DNA from: Bacillus licheniformis DSM 13 = ATCC 14580 | GTDB taxonomy: Bacteria > Bacillota > Bacilli > Bacillales > Bacillaceae | Direction: 5' to 3' | Assembly (NCBI RefSeq): GCF_000011645.1 | Contig: NC_006270.3 | Coordinates: 3,246,501-3,310,500 of the forward strand | Length of the DNA stretch: 64,000 nucleotides | Notes under the pieces: generated by a model | The model's database searches: none | What the model saw: the letters and a program-made list of their open reading frames with translations, nothing else | What the model was told of the DNA's origin: nothing | Made by a program: the position numbers and the translations under genes | Shown here: one piece after another, positions 33,654-42,833 of the stretch | Numbering within the stretch: the stretch's first letter is position 1 | Layout: every line of letters begins with the position of its first letter

Positions 33654-35252
33654 ATGAATATCTATGACATGATGAAACTCCCTGTATTTAAAGGCGCAAC
33701 GCTTGCCGCTGGAAAGGCGGGCGTAACCCGGAACATTGAACACATCAATATGATGGATGCGCCAGATATTGCCGATTATCTGCATCATGGCGAACTCCTC
33801 GTCACGACCGCATACCATTTAAAAGACCGGCCTTTTTTATTGAAGGAATTGATTGAAAGGATGATCAGGCGGGGCTGCGCCGGACTCGGTATCAAAACCC
33901 GCTTTTTGCAGGAAATACCCGACGAGGTGATCAAGCTTGCCGACGAGCGGACATTTCCGATCATCGAGCTAAATGAAGATGTCCGCCTCGGTGATATTGT
34001 CAATCATACACTGAGCCATATTCTAGACAAACGGACGGCAGAACTCGAACAGGCCATCGCCGCTCAAAAAAAGTTCACAAGCCATATTATGAGCGGAAAA
34101 AGCATTCAATCGCTCTTGCATAACGTCTCTGCTGTTTTAAAGCTTCCCGTTCTTCTATTCAATCAGCACCTCAAGCCGATTGCCTCCTCAAAAGCAGATG
34201 CCGCCGGGACGCTGTCGGATTATGAAGGAATATTTCAAAAAGGAAACAGAACGGGGCTCACCTGTTTTTCAACGATTCCCGACAAACAAACCTATTCGGT
34301 ATTTCCGATCTATACTCATGAAAAAAAATGCGGCTTCCTCGTTGTCTGCGGGATGATTTCCCCTTCAGACAAAGGCTTGCTGTTAACCCTCGAACAAGCC
34401 GCCAATGTCATCGCCTTTGAGCTGCTGAAGGAAAATGCGCTCAAACAATATTTGCGAAGAGCGCGGAACGAGTTTTTCAGAAATTTTTTGGACGGCGCCT
34501 TTTCCTCTGCTGAAGAAATTAAAAACCGAGCAAAAGAATTTCAGCTCAAGTGGGATCAAAAATATGTGTGCATCGCCGGCAAATTGGACCGCCGCGAAAA
34601 ATCGCTCAGCTTCACGGAAAATCAGCTTGAATCAGATTCCGTGTTCGAACGCCTGGAAGAAGAGCTGGTTGACTTCCCGTTTCCTCCGCACCTTTTCACA
34701 AAAGGAAACATATGCTTCCTGCTGGCCGAGGCGACGGACAGCTGGGCTGAAATGAATGCAGCCGTGGGCGGATTTTTAAAGGCGTTTCAGCGCCATGCAT
34801 CTGAGCATTTTCAGCGGACGATTTCTTTTGGAATCAGCAACCTCAGCCATCAGCTGAGAGACGTTCCGCACATTTGCAAAGAAGCCGTCGATGCGCTCCA
34901 CTCCGGCCATTTGTCAGGCAGCACCGAGTTCATCCAGACGTACCATATGAAAGACGTGTCAGAGCTTTTGCGCATGATTCCGGCTGATGATTTGAAGACA
35001 TTTTACACGCATGCGCTGCATCAGCTTGCCAGCCTGCCGAAGGATGACCCAGGGCTCCTGCAAACATTGTCCGTCTATCTGGAAACGCACTGTCAGATTT
35101 CTGAAACGGCCAAGCGCCTGTACATCCACAGAAACACCGTCATCTACAGGCTTGAAAAATGCGAGGAACTGCTCGGGAAAAGCCTGAAAGATGCGGACAC
35201 GACCTTGCGCTTGAGACTCGCGCTCAGAATTCAAATGCTGCTTGGGTTGTGA
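33654..35252 (+). CDS. pucR: Purine catabolism regulator PucR
   Basis: A 532-residue transcription factor. The N-terminal PucR domain (about 1-125) reads LPVFKGATLAAGKAGVTRNIEHINMMDAPDIADYLHHGELLVTTAYH. A GGDEF-like central region follows, and a C-terminal helix-turn-helix of the PucR/CdaR type is in SETAKRLYIHRNTVIYRLEK. In B. subtilis PucR activates the uric acid and allantoin pathway and senses allantoin-type inducers. GGAGG precedes the ATG. Divergent from pucF-pucG, its targets. Confidence 0.93.
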   Translation: MNIYDMMKLPVFKGATLAAGKAGVTRNIEHINMMDAPDIADYLHHGELLVTTAYHLKDRPFLLKELIERMIRRGCAGLGIKTRFLQEIPDEVIKLADERTFPIIELNEDVRLGDIVNHTLSHILDKRTAELEQAIAAQKKFTSHIMSGKSIQSLLHNVSAVLKLPVLLFNQHLKPIASSKADAAGTLSDYEGIFQKGNRTGLTCFSTIPDKQTYSVFPIYTHEKKCGFLVVCGMISPSDKGLLLTLEQAANVIAFELLKENALKQYLRRARNEFFRNFLDGAFSSAEEIKNRAKEFQLKWDQKYVCIAGKLDRREKSLSFTENQLESDSVFERLEEELVDFPFPPHLFTKGNICFLLAEATDSWAEMNAAVGGFLKAFQRHASEHFQRTISFGISNLSHQLRDVPHICKEAVDALHSGHLSGSTEFIQTYHMKDVSELLRMIPADDLKTFYTHALHQLASLPKDDPGLLQTLSVYLETHCQISETAKRLYIHRNTVIYRLEKCEELLGKSLKDADTTLRLRLALRIQMLLGL

Positions 35253-35325
35253 GAAATCCCTTCCCCGCGGCAATCGGAGGATGTAAAGCCGCGCCGGCAT
35301 ATTTGATGATTTGAGCATTTCACCA

Positions 35326-35351
35326 TAAAAAAGCCGGCATATGTGCCGGCT
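35326..35351 (-). terminator. Terminator of the MFS exporter gene
   Basis: AGCCGGCAT and ATGTGCCGGCT pair, with six T on the minus strand. Near the end of convergent pucR. Confidence 0.75.
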
Positions 35352-35354
35352 CCC

Positions 35355-36551
35355 TTATACTTTTTCAGGAATTGTGCGCGCCTGCTGCTTCCGCCCCCAG
35401 CTGACTGCCGCCAAAAAGCTGAGCACGAGAACGACCACACCAAAAATATATGGAATTTCTACGTTCACATCGAATAACAGACCGGCCACTGTCGGTCCGA
35501 CAATGTTGGCAAGGCTCATAAACGCATTGTTCATGCCTGCGGCAAATCCCTGTTCATCTCCGGCCATTTTTGAAATCAGCGTATTAATCGCCGGTCGAAG
35601 AATGGACGTCAGCATGAAGAAAACAATTGTTGCCCCGAAAACCAGCCAGTACGAACCGGCAATCGAGCAGACGGCAAGCGCTCCGGCAGAACCGATCAGC
35701 GTCATGTTCATCAGCTTTTTTTCGCCGAAGCGGTTCGTCAGCATCCCGAGAGCCACCGCCTGGACGAACACGCCGATCAGACTTGCCGCTGTTATGACAA
35801 AGGCAATGTCTCCCGGTGTAAAGCCGTGCTTATGATCGACATAAAGGCTGAATACCGCCTCGAAATTCATGATCCCGAAGTTCAAGATGAACACGAGGAT
35901 AAACAGAAATGCATACGGCGACCGCAGCGCGCGCGCCATTTGCTTAGCGAGCGGTTCGCGCTTTTGAACGGAGCGGCGCTTTTCAAGCATCTTTTCTTGA
36001 CTGAGCGTTTCCGGGAGGACAAGAAGCGATAAAACCGTCGCCAAGCCGGCTAATCCGGCTGACACGTAAAACGGGAAGGTGAGCCCGAACGCCGCCAAAT
36101 ATCCGCCTGCTCCCGGACCGATGACAAAGCCGAGAGACATCGCGGCGCTGATCAGCCCCATCCCTTTGCTTCGATCCTTTTCCGATGTGATGTCAGCGAT
36201 GTAGGCAAACATGGCCGGCACCAAAAACGCAGCTCCCGCTCCGCCGAGAAGGCGGGAAACAAACAGCAGCCACATCTGGCTCGCCAAGGCGAAAAGCAGC
36301 TGGGAAACCGCAAACGCACCGATTCCTAAAATGATCATTTTCCGCCTTCCGTATTTATCAGTCATTTCCCCGGCAACGGGCGAAAACAGCAGCTGGGTAA
36401 TCCCCGAAGCCGCGATCAGCAATCCGAGCGTGCTGCCTGACGCGCCGAATTCTTCTATAAACGTAGGCATGAGTGGAATAATCAAGCCTATACCAAGCAT
36501 CACGATAAACACGTTAAGCATGAGCATATACAATCTGGCCATCTTTTTCAT
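35355..36551 (-). CDS. MFS multidrug efflux transporter, Bmr/Blt/NorA type
   Basis: A 398-residue 12-helix transporter. Features shared with B. subtilis Blt/Bmr and S. aureus NorA are LGIGLIIPLMPTFI, GLLIAASGITQLLFSPVAGEMTDKYGRRKMI (MFS motif A) and GFVIGPGAGGYLAAFG (motif C, antiporter signature). It likely exports toxic organic compounds by proton antiport. The ATG at 36551 follows AAGGAAGG; the extension to 36605 is unlikely. Minus-strand TATACT with a 17-bp spacer to TAGACT may be its promoter. No MerR-family regulator adjoins it. Confidence 0.85.
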   Translation of the reverse strand: MKKMARLYMLMLNVFIVMLGIGLIIPLMPTFIEEFGASGSTLGLLIAASGITQLLFSPVAGEMTDKYGRRKMIILGIGAFAVSQLLFALASQMWLLFVSRLLGGAGAAFLVPAMFAYIADITSEKDRSKGMGLISAAMSLGFVIGPGAGGYLAAFGLTFPFYVSAGLAGLATVLSLLVLPETLSQEKMLEKRRSVQKREPLAKQMARALRSPYAFLFILVFILNFGIMNFEAVFSLYVDHKHGFTPGDIAFVITAASLIGVFVQAVALGMLTNRFGEKKLMNMTLIGSAGALAVCSIAGSYWLVFGATIVFFMLTSILRPAINTLISKMAGDEQGFAAGMNNAFMSLANIVGPTVAGLLFDVNVEIPYIFGVVVLVLSFLAAVSWGRKQQARTIPEKV

Positions 36552-36695
36552 CTGCGGATACCTTCCTTCAGCCCGAAAATACCGGACAATCTTAAATTCG
36601 AACAATTACTAAATTAGTATATCCACAGATAGGTTTAAAGTCTAGTTTTTTCATATTTTTGCATATTTTTTCTTCTCAAGGAATGATGGGTAAAT

Positions 36696-36725
36696 AAAAA
36701 AGCGGAGATTCCCCCGCCTTTTTAT
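36696..36725 (-). terminator. Terminator of the yfcC-family gene
   Basis: A GC-rich stem (GCGGGGG against CTCCGC with one wobble) followed by six T on the minus strand. Confidence 0.7.
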
Positions 36726-36729
36726 CCAT

Positions 36730-38136
36730 TTACGACCAGCCGACAGCGTTAGCAAACATCAGGAAAAGCACGGCCGCTCCCATCCAGAGGCAAAACAGCG
36801 GAAGGATGAATCGCAGCCATTTGTTCCAGGCAATCCGGCTGATCGCAAGCGTCGCCATAAAATATCCCGATGTCGGAAAGACGATGTTTGAAAAACCGTC
36901 TCCGAATTGGAAGGCCAGAATCGCCGTCTGCCGCGTAATTCCGACGATATCAGCCAAAGGCGCCATAATCGGCATCATTATTAAAGCCTGTCCGCTTCCG
37001 CTTGGAACAAAAAAGTTAAACAGCATCTGTGTAAAGAGCATCGCCGTAACCGTTAAATACGAAGGAAGCTGTGAGACAGCATGAGACAAGCCGTAAACAA
37101 TCGTATCCATGATCTGCCCGTCGGCCATAACGACTGCTGCAGCTCTTGCAATGCCGCAAATCATCGCACCGACGAGCACTTCTTTAAAACCCTCATTAAA
37201 GGACTCGGCAATGTCTCTCGAATTCATGCCGGCGATGTAAGCAGGAATGATGCCGAGCGCCAGGAAATAGCCCGCCATTGTCAGCATATCCCACCTGAAA
37301 TAAATTACACACCCAATCAAGCCGGCAAACAACCCAAGCGCCGCGATCCCGGCCCATTTCACCCGTCCGCCTGCTTTAAAAGCCGGCACGGGTTCGACTG
37401 CTTCCTTGCCCGTCAGGCTTTTTTCAGGATGCGCTCTGATCTTTTCCGCATATTTGAGCACATAAACAGCGGCAATCGCCGTAACGACAACAAAGATGAC
37501 CGCCCTGTACCCCATCCCGGAATAAAGCGGGAGACCGGAAATCATTTGTGAGGTTCCCACGGTAAATGGGTTTGTCAAAGCGCTCGTAAAGCCGGCGATC
37601 GTCCCGCACAATGCGATTGCTGCTGCTGTCATCCGGTCATATCCGAGGGACAGCAGCAAAGGAAGAATGACAGGGACATAAACGATCGAAAGCTCAGGCG
37701 TCCCGATAAAACAGGAAATGCCGGAGAAAACGAATATTAAGACAGGCGTAACGAAAACAGGCTTGTTCCTGAACTGATCGGCCAACAGACGGACGCCGAG
37801 CTCAATGACAGATGCTTTCCTCAGAACGGCAAAAGCTCCGCCAATCACAAACGTAAACACAATAATCGGAGCCGCTTCTGTCATCCCTTTCGGAACCGCC
37901 GTAAGCAAGCCAAGAATATCAACCGGCGTCTGTTCGACCCGTTTGTAGGACGCTGGATCAATCATTTCCCTGCCGTCCGGACTTTCCACCCGTTCATATT
38001 CGCCTGCCGGAATGATATATGTCGCAAGCGCCATAAGACCAATCATGACAGCCAGAATGACATAAATATGCGGAAATTCCTTTTTGCGTTTTTCGTTCTT
38101 TTTCACCTCTTCTGTTTTGTAAGCCGGCATTCCCAT
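36730..38136 (-). CDS. YfcC family (C4-dicarboxylate/basic amino acid carrier-like) membrane transporter
   Basis: A 468-residue membrane protein of the YfcC/DcuC-like family (PF03606) with about twelve hydrophobic segments. N-terminal FPHIYVILAVMIGLMALATYIIPAGEYER and the conserved FCLIGTPELSIVYVP-like and FFVPSGSGQALIMMPIMAPLAD motifs are present. Family members carry C4-dicarboxylates, ornithine or other small anions; the substrate is unknown. GGGGAG lies before the ATG. It sits among purine-catabolism genes, so a ureide-related substrate is possible but is only a guess. B. subtilis YcgA is the nearest remembered relative. Confidence 0.8.
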   Translation of the reverse strand: MGMPAYKTEEVKKNEKRKKEFPHIYVILAVMIGLMALATYIIPAGEYERVESPDGREMIDPASYKRVEQTPVDILGLLTAVPKGMTEAAPIIVFTFVIGGAFAVLRKASVIELGVRLLADQFRNKPVFVTPVLIFVFSGISCFIGTPELSIVYVPVILPLLLSLGYDRMTAAAIALCGTIAGFTSALTNPFTVGTSQMISGLPLYSGMGYRAVIFVVVTAIAAVYVLKYAEKIRAHPEKSLTGKEAVEPVPAFKAGGRVKWAGIAALGLFAGLIGCVIYFRWDMLTMAGYFLALGIIPAYIAGMNSRDIAESFNEGFKEVLVGAMICGIARAAAVVMADGQIMDTIVYGLSHAVSQLPSYLTVTAMLFTQMLFNFFVPSGSGQALIMMPIMAPLADIVGITRQTAILAFQFGDGFSNIVFPTSGYFMATLAISRIAWNKWLRFILPLFCLWMGAAVLFLMFANAVGWS

Positions 38137-38379
38137 TTTTTAATCTCCCCTTCTTCCATGTTAAATTTTTTAACATATTAAATGATCGCAGCGCTGATAG
38201 CATTGAAAAATCCTCTAAATTTCAGCGTGTTTTCAGTTAAAATACATAAATCAACACGAGCAATCCAGAAAATCGTCACATTTTCTATCAATCATTAAGC
38301 TGATCATCTCGACTGTTCCTTTTCTGCATTTTCATGTAAAGTCATAAGAAAGATCAGCATGTAAAGGAGAGAGTTGACA

Positions 38380-39425
38380 TTGCAGCAGTGGATTAAAGAA
38401 GTGGCCAGAGGAAAAAGGGGCGCCCGGGATTTAACTTATGAAGAGGCCAGACAGGCTGCTGAAGCGATTGTTACGGGAAATGCAAGCCCCGCTCAGACAG
38501 CCGCGTTGTTAATAGCGGAGAGGATCAAAACGGAGTCCCCTGAAGAATTGTTCGCGTTTACCGAAGCATTGCGGAACAGCTCGGAATCATTGAGCCTTTC
38601 CAGAGCTGTAAAAGAGGCGGTCATCGATTTTGCAGGACCTTATACAGGAAGACATTCTTTTTTAGCAACCATTCCCGTCTCCCTCCTTCTCGCAGGAAAC
38701 GGCGTTCCTGCGTTTCTCCACGGCAGCGATGCATTGCCGCCCAAATATGGAACGAGCGTAAAAGATGTCCTGGACAAACTCGGAATCCCCTCTGAGACTG
38801 CCCCAGCGCAAACGGCACGCTCACTCGAAAAGGCTTTAATCGGATTCGCCGCCGCCGAAACATTTTGCAAACCGTTTGTTCGCATGAGGAAAATCCGCGA
38901 GGAAATCGGCGTCCGCACCGTGTTGAATACAGCAGAAAAACTGGTCAACTTCTCTGATGCCGACAAGCTTATGATGGGCGCATTTCACCGGACGGCCATA
39001 CAGAAAATGCATCCCGTATTTCAGCGCTTGACGTACAAAGAAGTGTTCATTGTCCAGGGGCGGAGGGCTCGGAAGATGTGCCGGTCCACAGAGGCAGCTT
39101 TGTGTTTACAATAAAAAACGGCGAGATCGATTCTTTTATATTAAAACCTGAAGAATACGGACTTTACGCAGAGGAAGCAAAGCTCAACAAACCGCTGTCT
39201 GCTGAAGAGCAGGCGGAAAAAATAACAGCCGTTCTCGCCGGAGATGAATCGGCGGATACGGAATACGAAAGAAAACAAGTCATCATGAATGCCGCATTGC
39301 GCTATTATTTGTTCGGATACTGCGCGGCCATTGAAGAAGGTGTCCAAGCGGCGGAAAAACAGCTGAAAGAAAAAGCCGGTCTGGAAGCTCTTGAAAGGTG
39401 GAAAGCTTCATTTACAAGACCGTAA
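38380..39425 (+). pseudogene. TrpD2/YbiB-like glycosyltransferase-family gene with a one-base frameshift
   Basis: The first frame covers the helical N-terminal domain (LTYEEARQAAEAIVTGNASPAQTAALLIAER) and the Rossmann-like body (VKDVLDKLGIPSETAPAQ, then GVRTVLNTAEKLVNF), similar to anthranilate phosphoribosyltransferase family proteins. It ends prematurely at 39114. The second frame, from about 39062, continues as AEGSEDVPVHRGSFVFTIKNGEI to 39425. The joint lies at CAGGGGCGG (39056-39064); one more G would give QGAEGSEDVPVH and restore the whole protein. AAAGGAG lies ten bases before the TTG at 38380. It may be a real mutation or a homopolymer read error. Confidence 0.75.
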
Positions 39426-39504
39426 GAAAACCGTAATCAAAATGATATTTCCTTTTCATGAAAAGATTGGATAATGAAAGAAATGAAAAGGAGGGGATCG
39501 ATAG

Positions 39505-40317
39505 ATGAACCGAAAGTGTGTCATTCCGTTTATTTTGATGTTGTCGGCGATGTGCGCGCCCGCCCAAAACGCAGAGGCCTTCCAGCTGTTTTCCTTACCC
39601 GTACAATCCTCGGCTCCGGCAGATTACTACGAACAGGCGCAGGGCAAAACAGGTGAAGCTTTAAAACGAGCGCTTCACGACACAATCGACGATCATCGAG
39701 AGCTGTCTTACAGCGAGGTATGGGAAGCGCTGAAAGCAACGGATGAAGATCCGGCCAATCGAAACAACGTGATACTGTTATATTCCAGAGAGTCGCGCTC
39801 TAAACAGGCGAACGGGGGGCAAACGGGCGATTGGAACCGCGAGCACGTATGGGCAAAATCGCACGGTGATTTCGGGACAAGCAAAGGACCCGGGACAGAT
39901 TTGCATCACCTCAGGCCCAGCGATGTGCAAGTTAACGCCGCCCGCGGAAACCTTGATTTTGACGAAGGCGGCAGCCCCTATCCCGGAGCTCCCGGAAACT
40001 ACTATGACGGCGATTCCTGGGAACCTGACAAAAGCATCAAAGGCGATGTCGCCAGAATGATTTTCTATATGGCGGTCCGCTATGAAGGGGACGACGGTCA
40101 TCCGGATCTTGAAATGAACAATACAACGAACAACGGGTCTAAACCGTACCACGGAAAAATGTCGGTTTTATTGAAATGGCATCATGAAGACCCTGTCGAT
40201 GCCCTCGAAAGAAAGCGGAACGATATCATCTATCAGCAATACCAGCATAACCGCAATCCGTTCATTGATCACCCTGAATGGGCGGAGGATATTTGGGGCT
40301 CGGGCGTTTTGAATTGA
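39505..40317 (+). CDS. bsn: Extracellular ribonuclease/endonuclease Bsn
   Basis: A 270-residue secreted nuclease of the endonuclease I family (B. subtilis Bsn/YurI). Residues 1-25 are a signal peptide ending AEA. Catalytic-region motifs are DWNREHVWAKSHG and GTDLHHLRPSDVQVNAARGN, with the His/Asn residues expected to bind the metal. ERKRNDIIYQQYQHNRNPFIDHPEWAEDIW closes the domain. AAAAGGAGGGG precedes the ATG. It degrades RNA and possibly DNA outside the cell. Position near the puc genes matches B. subtilis. Its terminator follows directly. Confidence 0.92.
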   Translation: MNRKCVIPFILMLSAMCAPAQNAEAFQLFSLPVQSSAPADYYEQAQGKTGEALKRALHDTIDDHRELSYSEVWEALKATDEDPANRNNVILLYSRESRSKQANGGQTGDWNREHVWAKSHGDFGTSKGPGTDLHHLRPSDVQVNAARGNLDFDEGGSPYPGAPGNYYDGDSWEPDKSIKGDVARMIFYMAVRYEGDDGHPDLEMNNTTNNGSKPYHGKMSVLLKWHHEDPVDALERKRNDIIYQQYQHNRNPFIDHPEWAEDIWGSGVLN

Positions 40318-40318
40318 A

Positions 40319-40349
40319 CAAAAAAAGCGCCTGCTCAGCGCTCTTTTTT
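40319..40349 (+). terminator. Terminator of bsn
   Basis: AAAAAGCGC and GCGCTCTTTTTT flank a short loop, with T runs on both sides. Confidence 0.8.
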
Positions 40350-40368
40350 CAAACCTCTGTTTTTTTGT

Positions 40369-40592
40369 TCAGCACCGATTTTTTATCCATAAAACGAAAG
40401 AAATCTGCTGTGCAGCAGCCGCGAGGCACGGCTTCATGGGCCGATTATCTACACTGACAGCCCAGATCCCGCAGTCTCCGTTCAAACAGCCGAGCTCAAT
40501 CCGAGCCTTCCTCCACGCACATCTAAAAGCGTGTCGGCCGGCTTGATGGAAGCCGGCCTTTTTTCTCCGTTCATCTCAAGGGTTACTTCCAT
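40369..40592 (-). pseudogene. pucE: Relic of pucE (xanthine dehydrogenase [2Fe-2S] subunit)
   Basis: From the ATG at 40592 the minus strand reads MEVTLEMNGEKRPASIKPAD then TLLDV, the start of a molybdenum hydroxylase small subunit. After a frame change near 40515 it continues ELGCLNGDCGIWAVSVDNR and PMKPCLAAAAQQIS, then stops at 40369. Family members have GCxxGxCGxC; here the third cysteine is W. The second [2Fe-2S] domain (about 80 residues) is missing. It lies just after pucC, as expected for the operon. Frameshift, missing ligand and truncation make it a decayed gene. Confidence 0.8.
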
Positions 40593-40607
40593 CCTTTTAG
40601 CGCTTTG

Positions 40608-41447
40608 TCATAAGGTTTCCTTTTTCAGCATGCCGAGAATGTCAAACAGAGTATGTTTGATGACAAACGTGCGGTACTCTGCGGAACCTTGCGCATCGTC
40701 CAATACAGGACCGGGCAGGCGGTTGATCGCCTCTTCCACCCTTTGACCAACAGGGAGTGCCTCGTCATTCAACGCAGATTCCACTTCAGCGGAGCGAAAC
40801 GGATAAGAGCAGACACCGCTGAATGCACAGCGGACGCGTCCGTCTATTTCGAGAGCCGAAATCGTTGCCAAAGGATATCCCGTATCCCATCGCTGCCTCA
40901 CTTTTATGCTTGCAAAAGGCTGATGAAGATAGCGTTCTTCAATCAAAAGCGAAATGAGGATTTCTCCCTTGCTCAGCTTCAGCTGCTGATCAAATACGTC
41001 GTGAATCAGATAGCGCTTTTTCCCCTTGTCTCCAACTGTCACCACTTTGCTGTCGGTTAATAAAAAAGGCAGCACCGCTTCGCGGTAAAAGATCTGCCCG
41101 CAAATATTGCCGCCAAGCGTAATCTTATTGCGCGCCGTATGGTCGGCCACCTCTCTCGCCGCTTTGCTCAACAGCGGAAAGCCGCCGTTTTCCGTGATCT
41201 CCGTCAGTGTTAGCGCCGAGCCTAAAGCAAGGTGATGCCGTTCAAATTGCAAAGTCCTGCACTCAGGTATATCTTTAATATCGATGACGGCATTTGTATG
41301 GATCACATTCATCCGTCCGAGCATCAACTGTTCTGTTCCGCCGGAACAATACGCCGGCTTTTTCCCCTCCCGCTCCAGGCTTTGAAAGAGCTTTACCGCT
41401 TCCTGCGCAGATTGGGGGCTGTAATACTCAAAGTCAAACTGGATCAT
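40608..41447 (-). CDS. pucC: Xanthine dehydrogenase FAD-binding subunit
   Basis: A 279-residue FAD subunit of the molybdenum hydroxylase family (CoxM/PucC). It begins FDFEYYSPQSAQEAVKL, has YCSGGTEQLMLGR for the FAD pyrophosphate loop, and TLGGNICGQIFYREAVLPFLL as the second FAD motif. CSGVCS-like FSGVCSYPFR opens the C-terminal domain. The frame is complete. In B. subtilis it works with PucA, PucB, PucD and PucE; here only a pucE relic follows, and the large molybdopterin subunit pucD is not in the window. AAGGAGGA precedes the ATG. The product may lack partners. Confidence 0.85.
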   Translation of the reverse strand: MIQFDFEYYSPQSAQEAVKLFQSLEREGKKPAYCSGGTEQLMLGRMNVIHTNAVIDIKDIPECRTLQFERHHLALGSALTLTEITENGGFPLLSKAAREVADHTARNKITLGGNICGQIFYREAVLPFLLTDSKVVTVGDKGKKRYLIHDVFDQQLKLSKGEILISLLIEERYLHQPFASIKVRQRWDTGYPLATISALEIDGRVRCAFSGVCSYPFRSAEVESALNDEALPVGQRVEEAINRLPGPVLDDAQGSAEYRTFVIKHTLFDILGMLKKETL

Positions 41448-41601
41448 GGCGGTCCTCCTTCATTTTCCAAATTTGTTTGGAATCAGAGGCAGCCGATTCA
41501 AAAAACCGGCATGCACTTCAAATAAAGCCAGCTCATTCACCCAAAATTTTACTCCATGAATTTATATTGAACAATATTCTATTTTAAAACTGTAAACAAG
41601 A

Positions 41602-41636
41602 AAAAAGTTCACTCGAAGCTAGAGTGAACTTTTTTC
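41602..41636 (-). terminator. Terminator of yurR
   Basis: AAAAAAGTTCACTC and GAGTGAACTTTTTT form a perfect 14-bp stem with T runs on both strands. Confidence 0.9.
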
Positions 41637-41647
41637 TGCACGTTGAT

Positions 41648-42768
41648 TCAACTTTCAAGCGCGCCGGCCGGATCATATAAAGCGATATCAAGCTCAGGCT
41701 CTTCTCCCAAAGCGAGCCTTGCCAATTCAGCGCCAAGGTACGGACCTGACGTAAGCCCTGAAGCGCCGAGACCGTTGGCAACGAGGAGCCCGCAAATGTT
41801 CGGCAATGAGCCGATCACGGGGAGAAAGCCCGGTGTAAACGGCCTGAAGCCTACGCGCGCCTCAAGCAGCTCGCTCAATTCCAACCCCGGCGCAACGGCG
41901 AGCGCCTTTGAGAAAATTTCGTGAAGGCCGCCGGCCGTTACCCGAAGATCGTCCAGTTCCGCTTCATTTTCGTGAGTAGCGCCGGCAACGATCCGGCCGT
42001 CTTCAAATGCCAGTATGTATTGGTCATTCGGAGGCATCACAACAGGCCAGCTGCCGGTATCGGCATCAGGAAGACAAAGGTGGACGATCTGCGCTTTTTG
42101 GTAGCTGACTGAAAAACGAACGCCGAGCGGCTTCAAGAGCTCGTCCGCCCAAGCTCCCGCTGTGACAAGCACCTGATCAGCGTATATTTTCTTGCCCCCT
42201 GTGGAGATCCCTGTTACCCGGTTTCCTTCATAGAGCAATGAAGCGTTTCCTGAAACAACAGAAGCTCCGTATTTTTTTGCGGCATTCACAAGTGAGCGGC
42301 GCAGCAATTTTCCATTCACGCGCGCGGCTCCGCTGATATGAACCGAGCTGTACCCCTCTGCCAAAGGCGGAAATAAACGCTTCGTTTCCTCATGGGATAA
42401 CCGGGTGATCTCGCCGATTTCGGGCGCATCCTTGCGCCTTAGATGCGCCCGTTCTTCCATTTTCTCCAGCTTTCGCTCGTCTGTATGCAAGCTGATAGCG
42501 CCTGTCCGTTTATACCCCGTATCCGATTCTCCGTCAGCTTCAAGCTGCTTGATTAAATCGGCATAGTACGCCGCACCGCCTTTTGCAAGCTTGTACCATG
42601 CCTGGTTCCTGCGCTGCGAAAGCCAGGGGCAGACGATTCCAGCCGCGGCATCTGTAGCCCTTCCCCGCTCTCCGCGGTCAATCAATGTCACATCCGCGCC
42701 CTTTTTTGCAATATGATAAGCGGCTGAAGCGCCGAGGATGCCGCTCCGACTACAATAAAAGATTTCAT
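41648..42768 (-). pseudogene. yurR: YurR, FAD-dependent oxidoreductase (DAO family), frameshifted near the N-terminus
   Basis: The body matches B. subtilis YurR closely, including ATDAAAGIVCPWLSQRRNQ, GESDTGYKRTGAISLHTDE and the C-terminal LLVANGLGASGLTSGP. The true start is the ATG at 42768 after AAGGTG, giving MKSFIVVGA. The frame is lost at 42740-42744: GGAGCGGCATCC is seen where GGAGCGGGCATCC would keep the FAD motif GAGILGASAAYH. So one G is missing. Without it the FAD-binding N-terminus cannot be made. The enzyme probably oxidised an amino acid or sarcosine-like substrate. Real mutation or read error cannot be told apart here. Confidence 0.78.
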
Positions 42769-42833
42769 GACTAACACCTTTTTCATTTCTGTTTATTCTA
42801 CAAATATAACGGATCACACCGATGGAGCACAAC

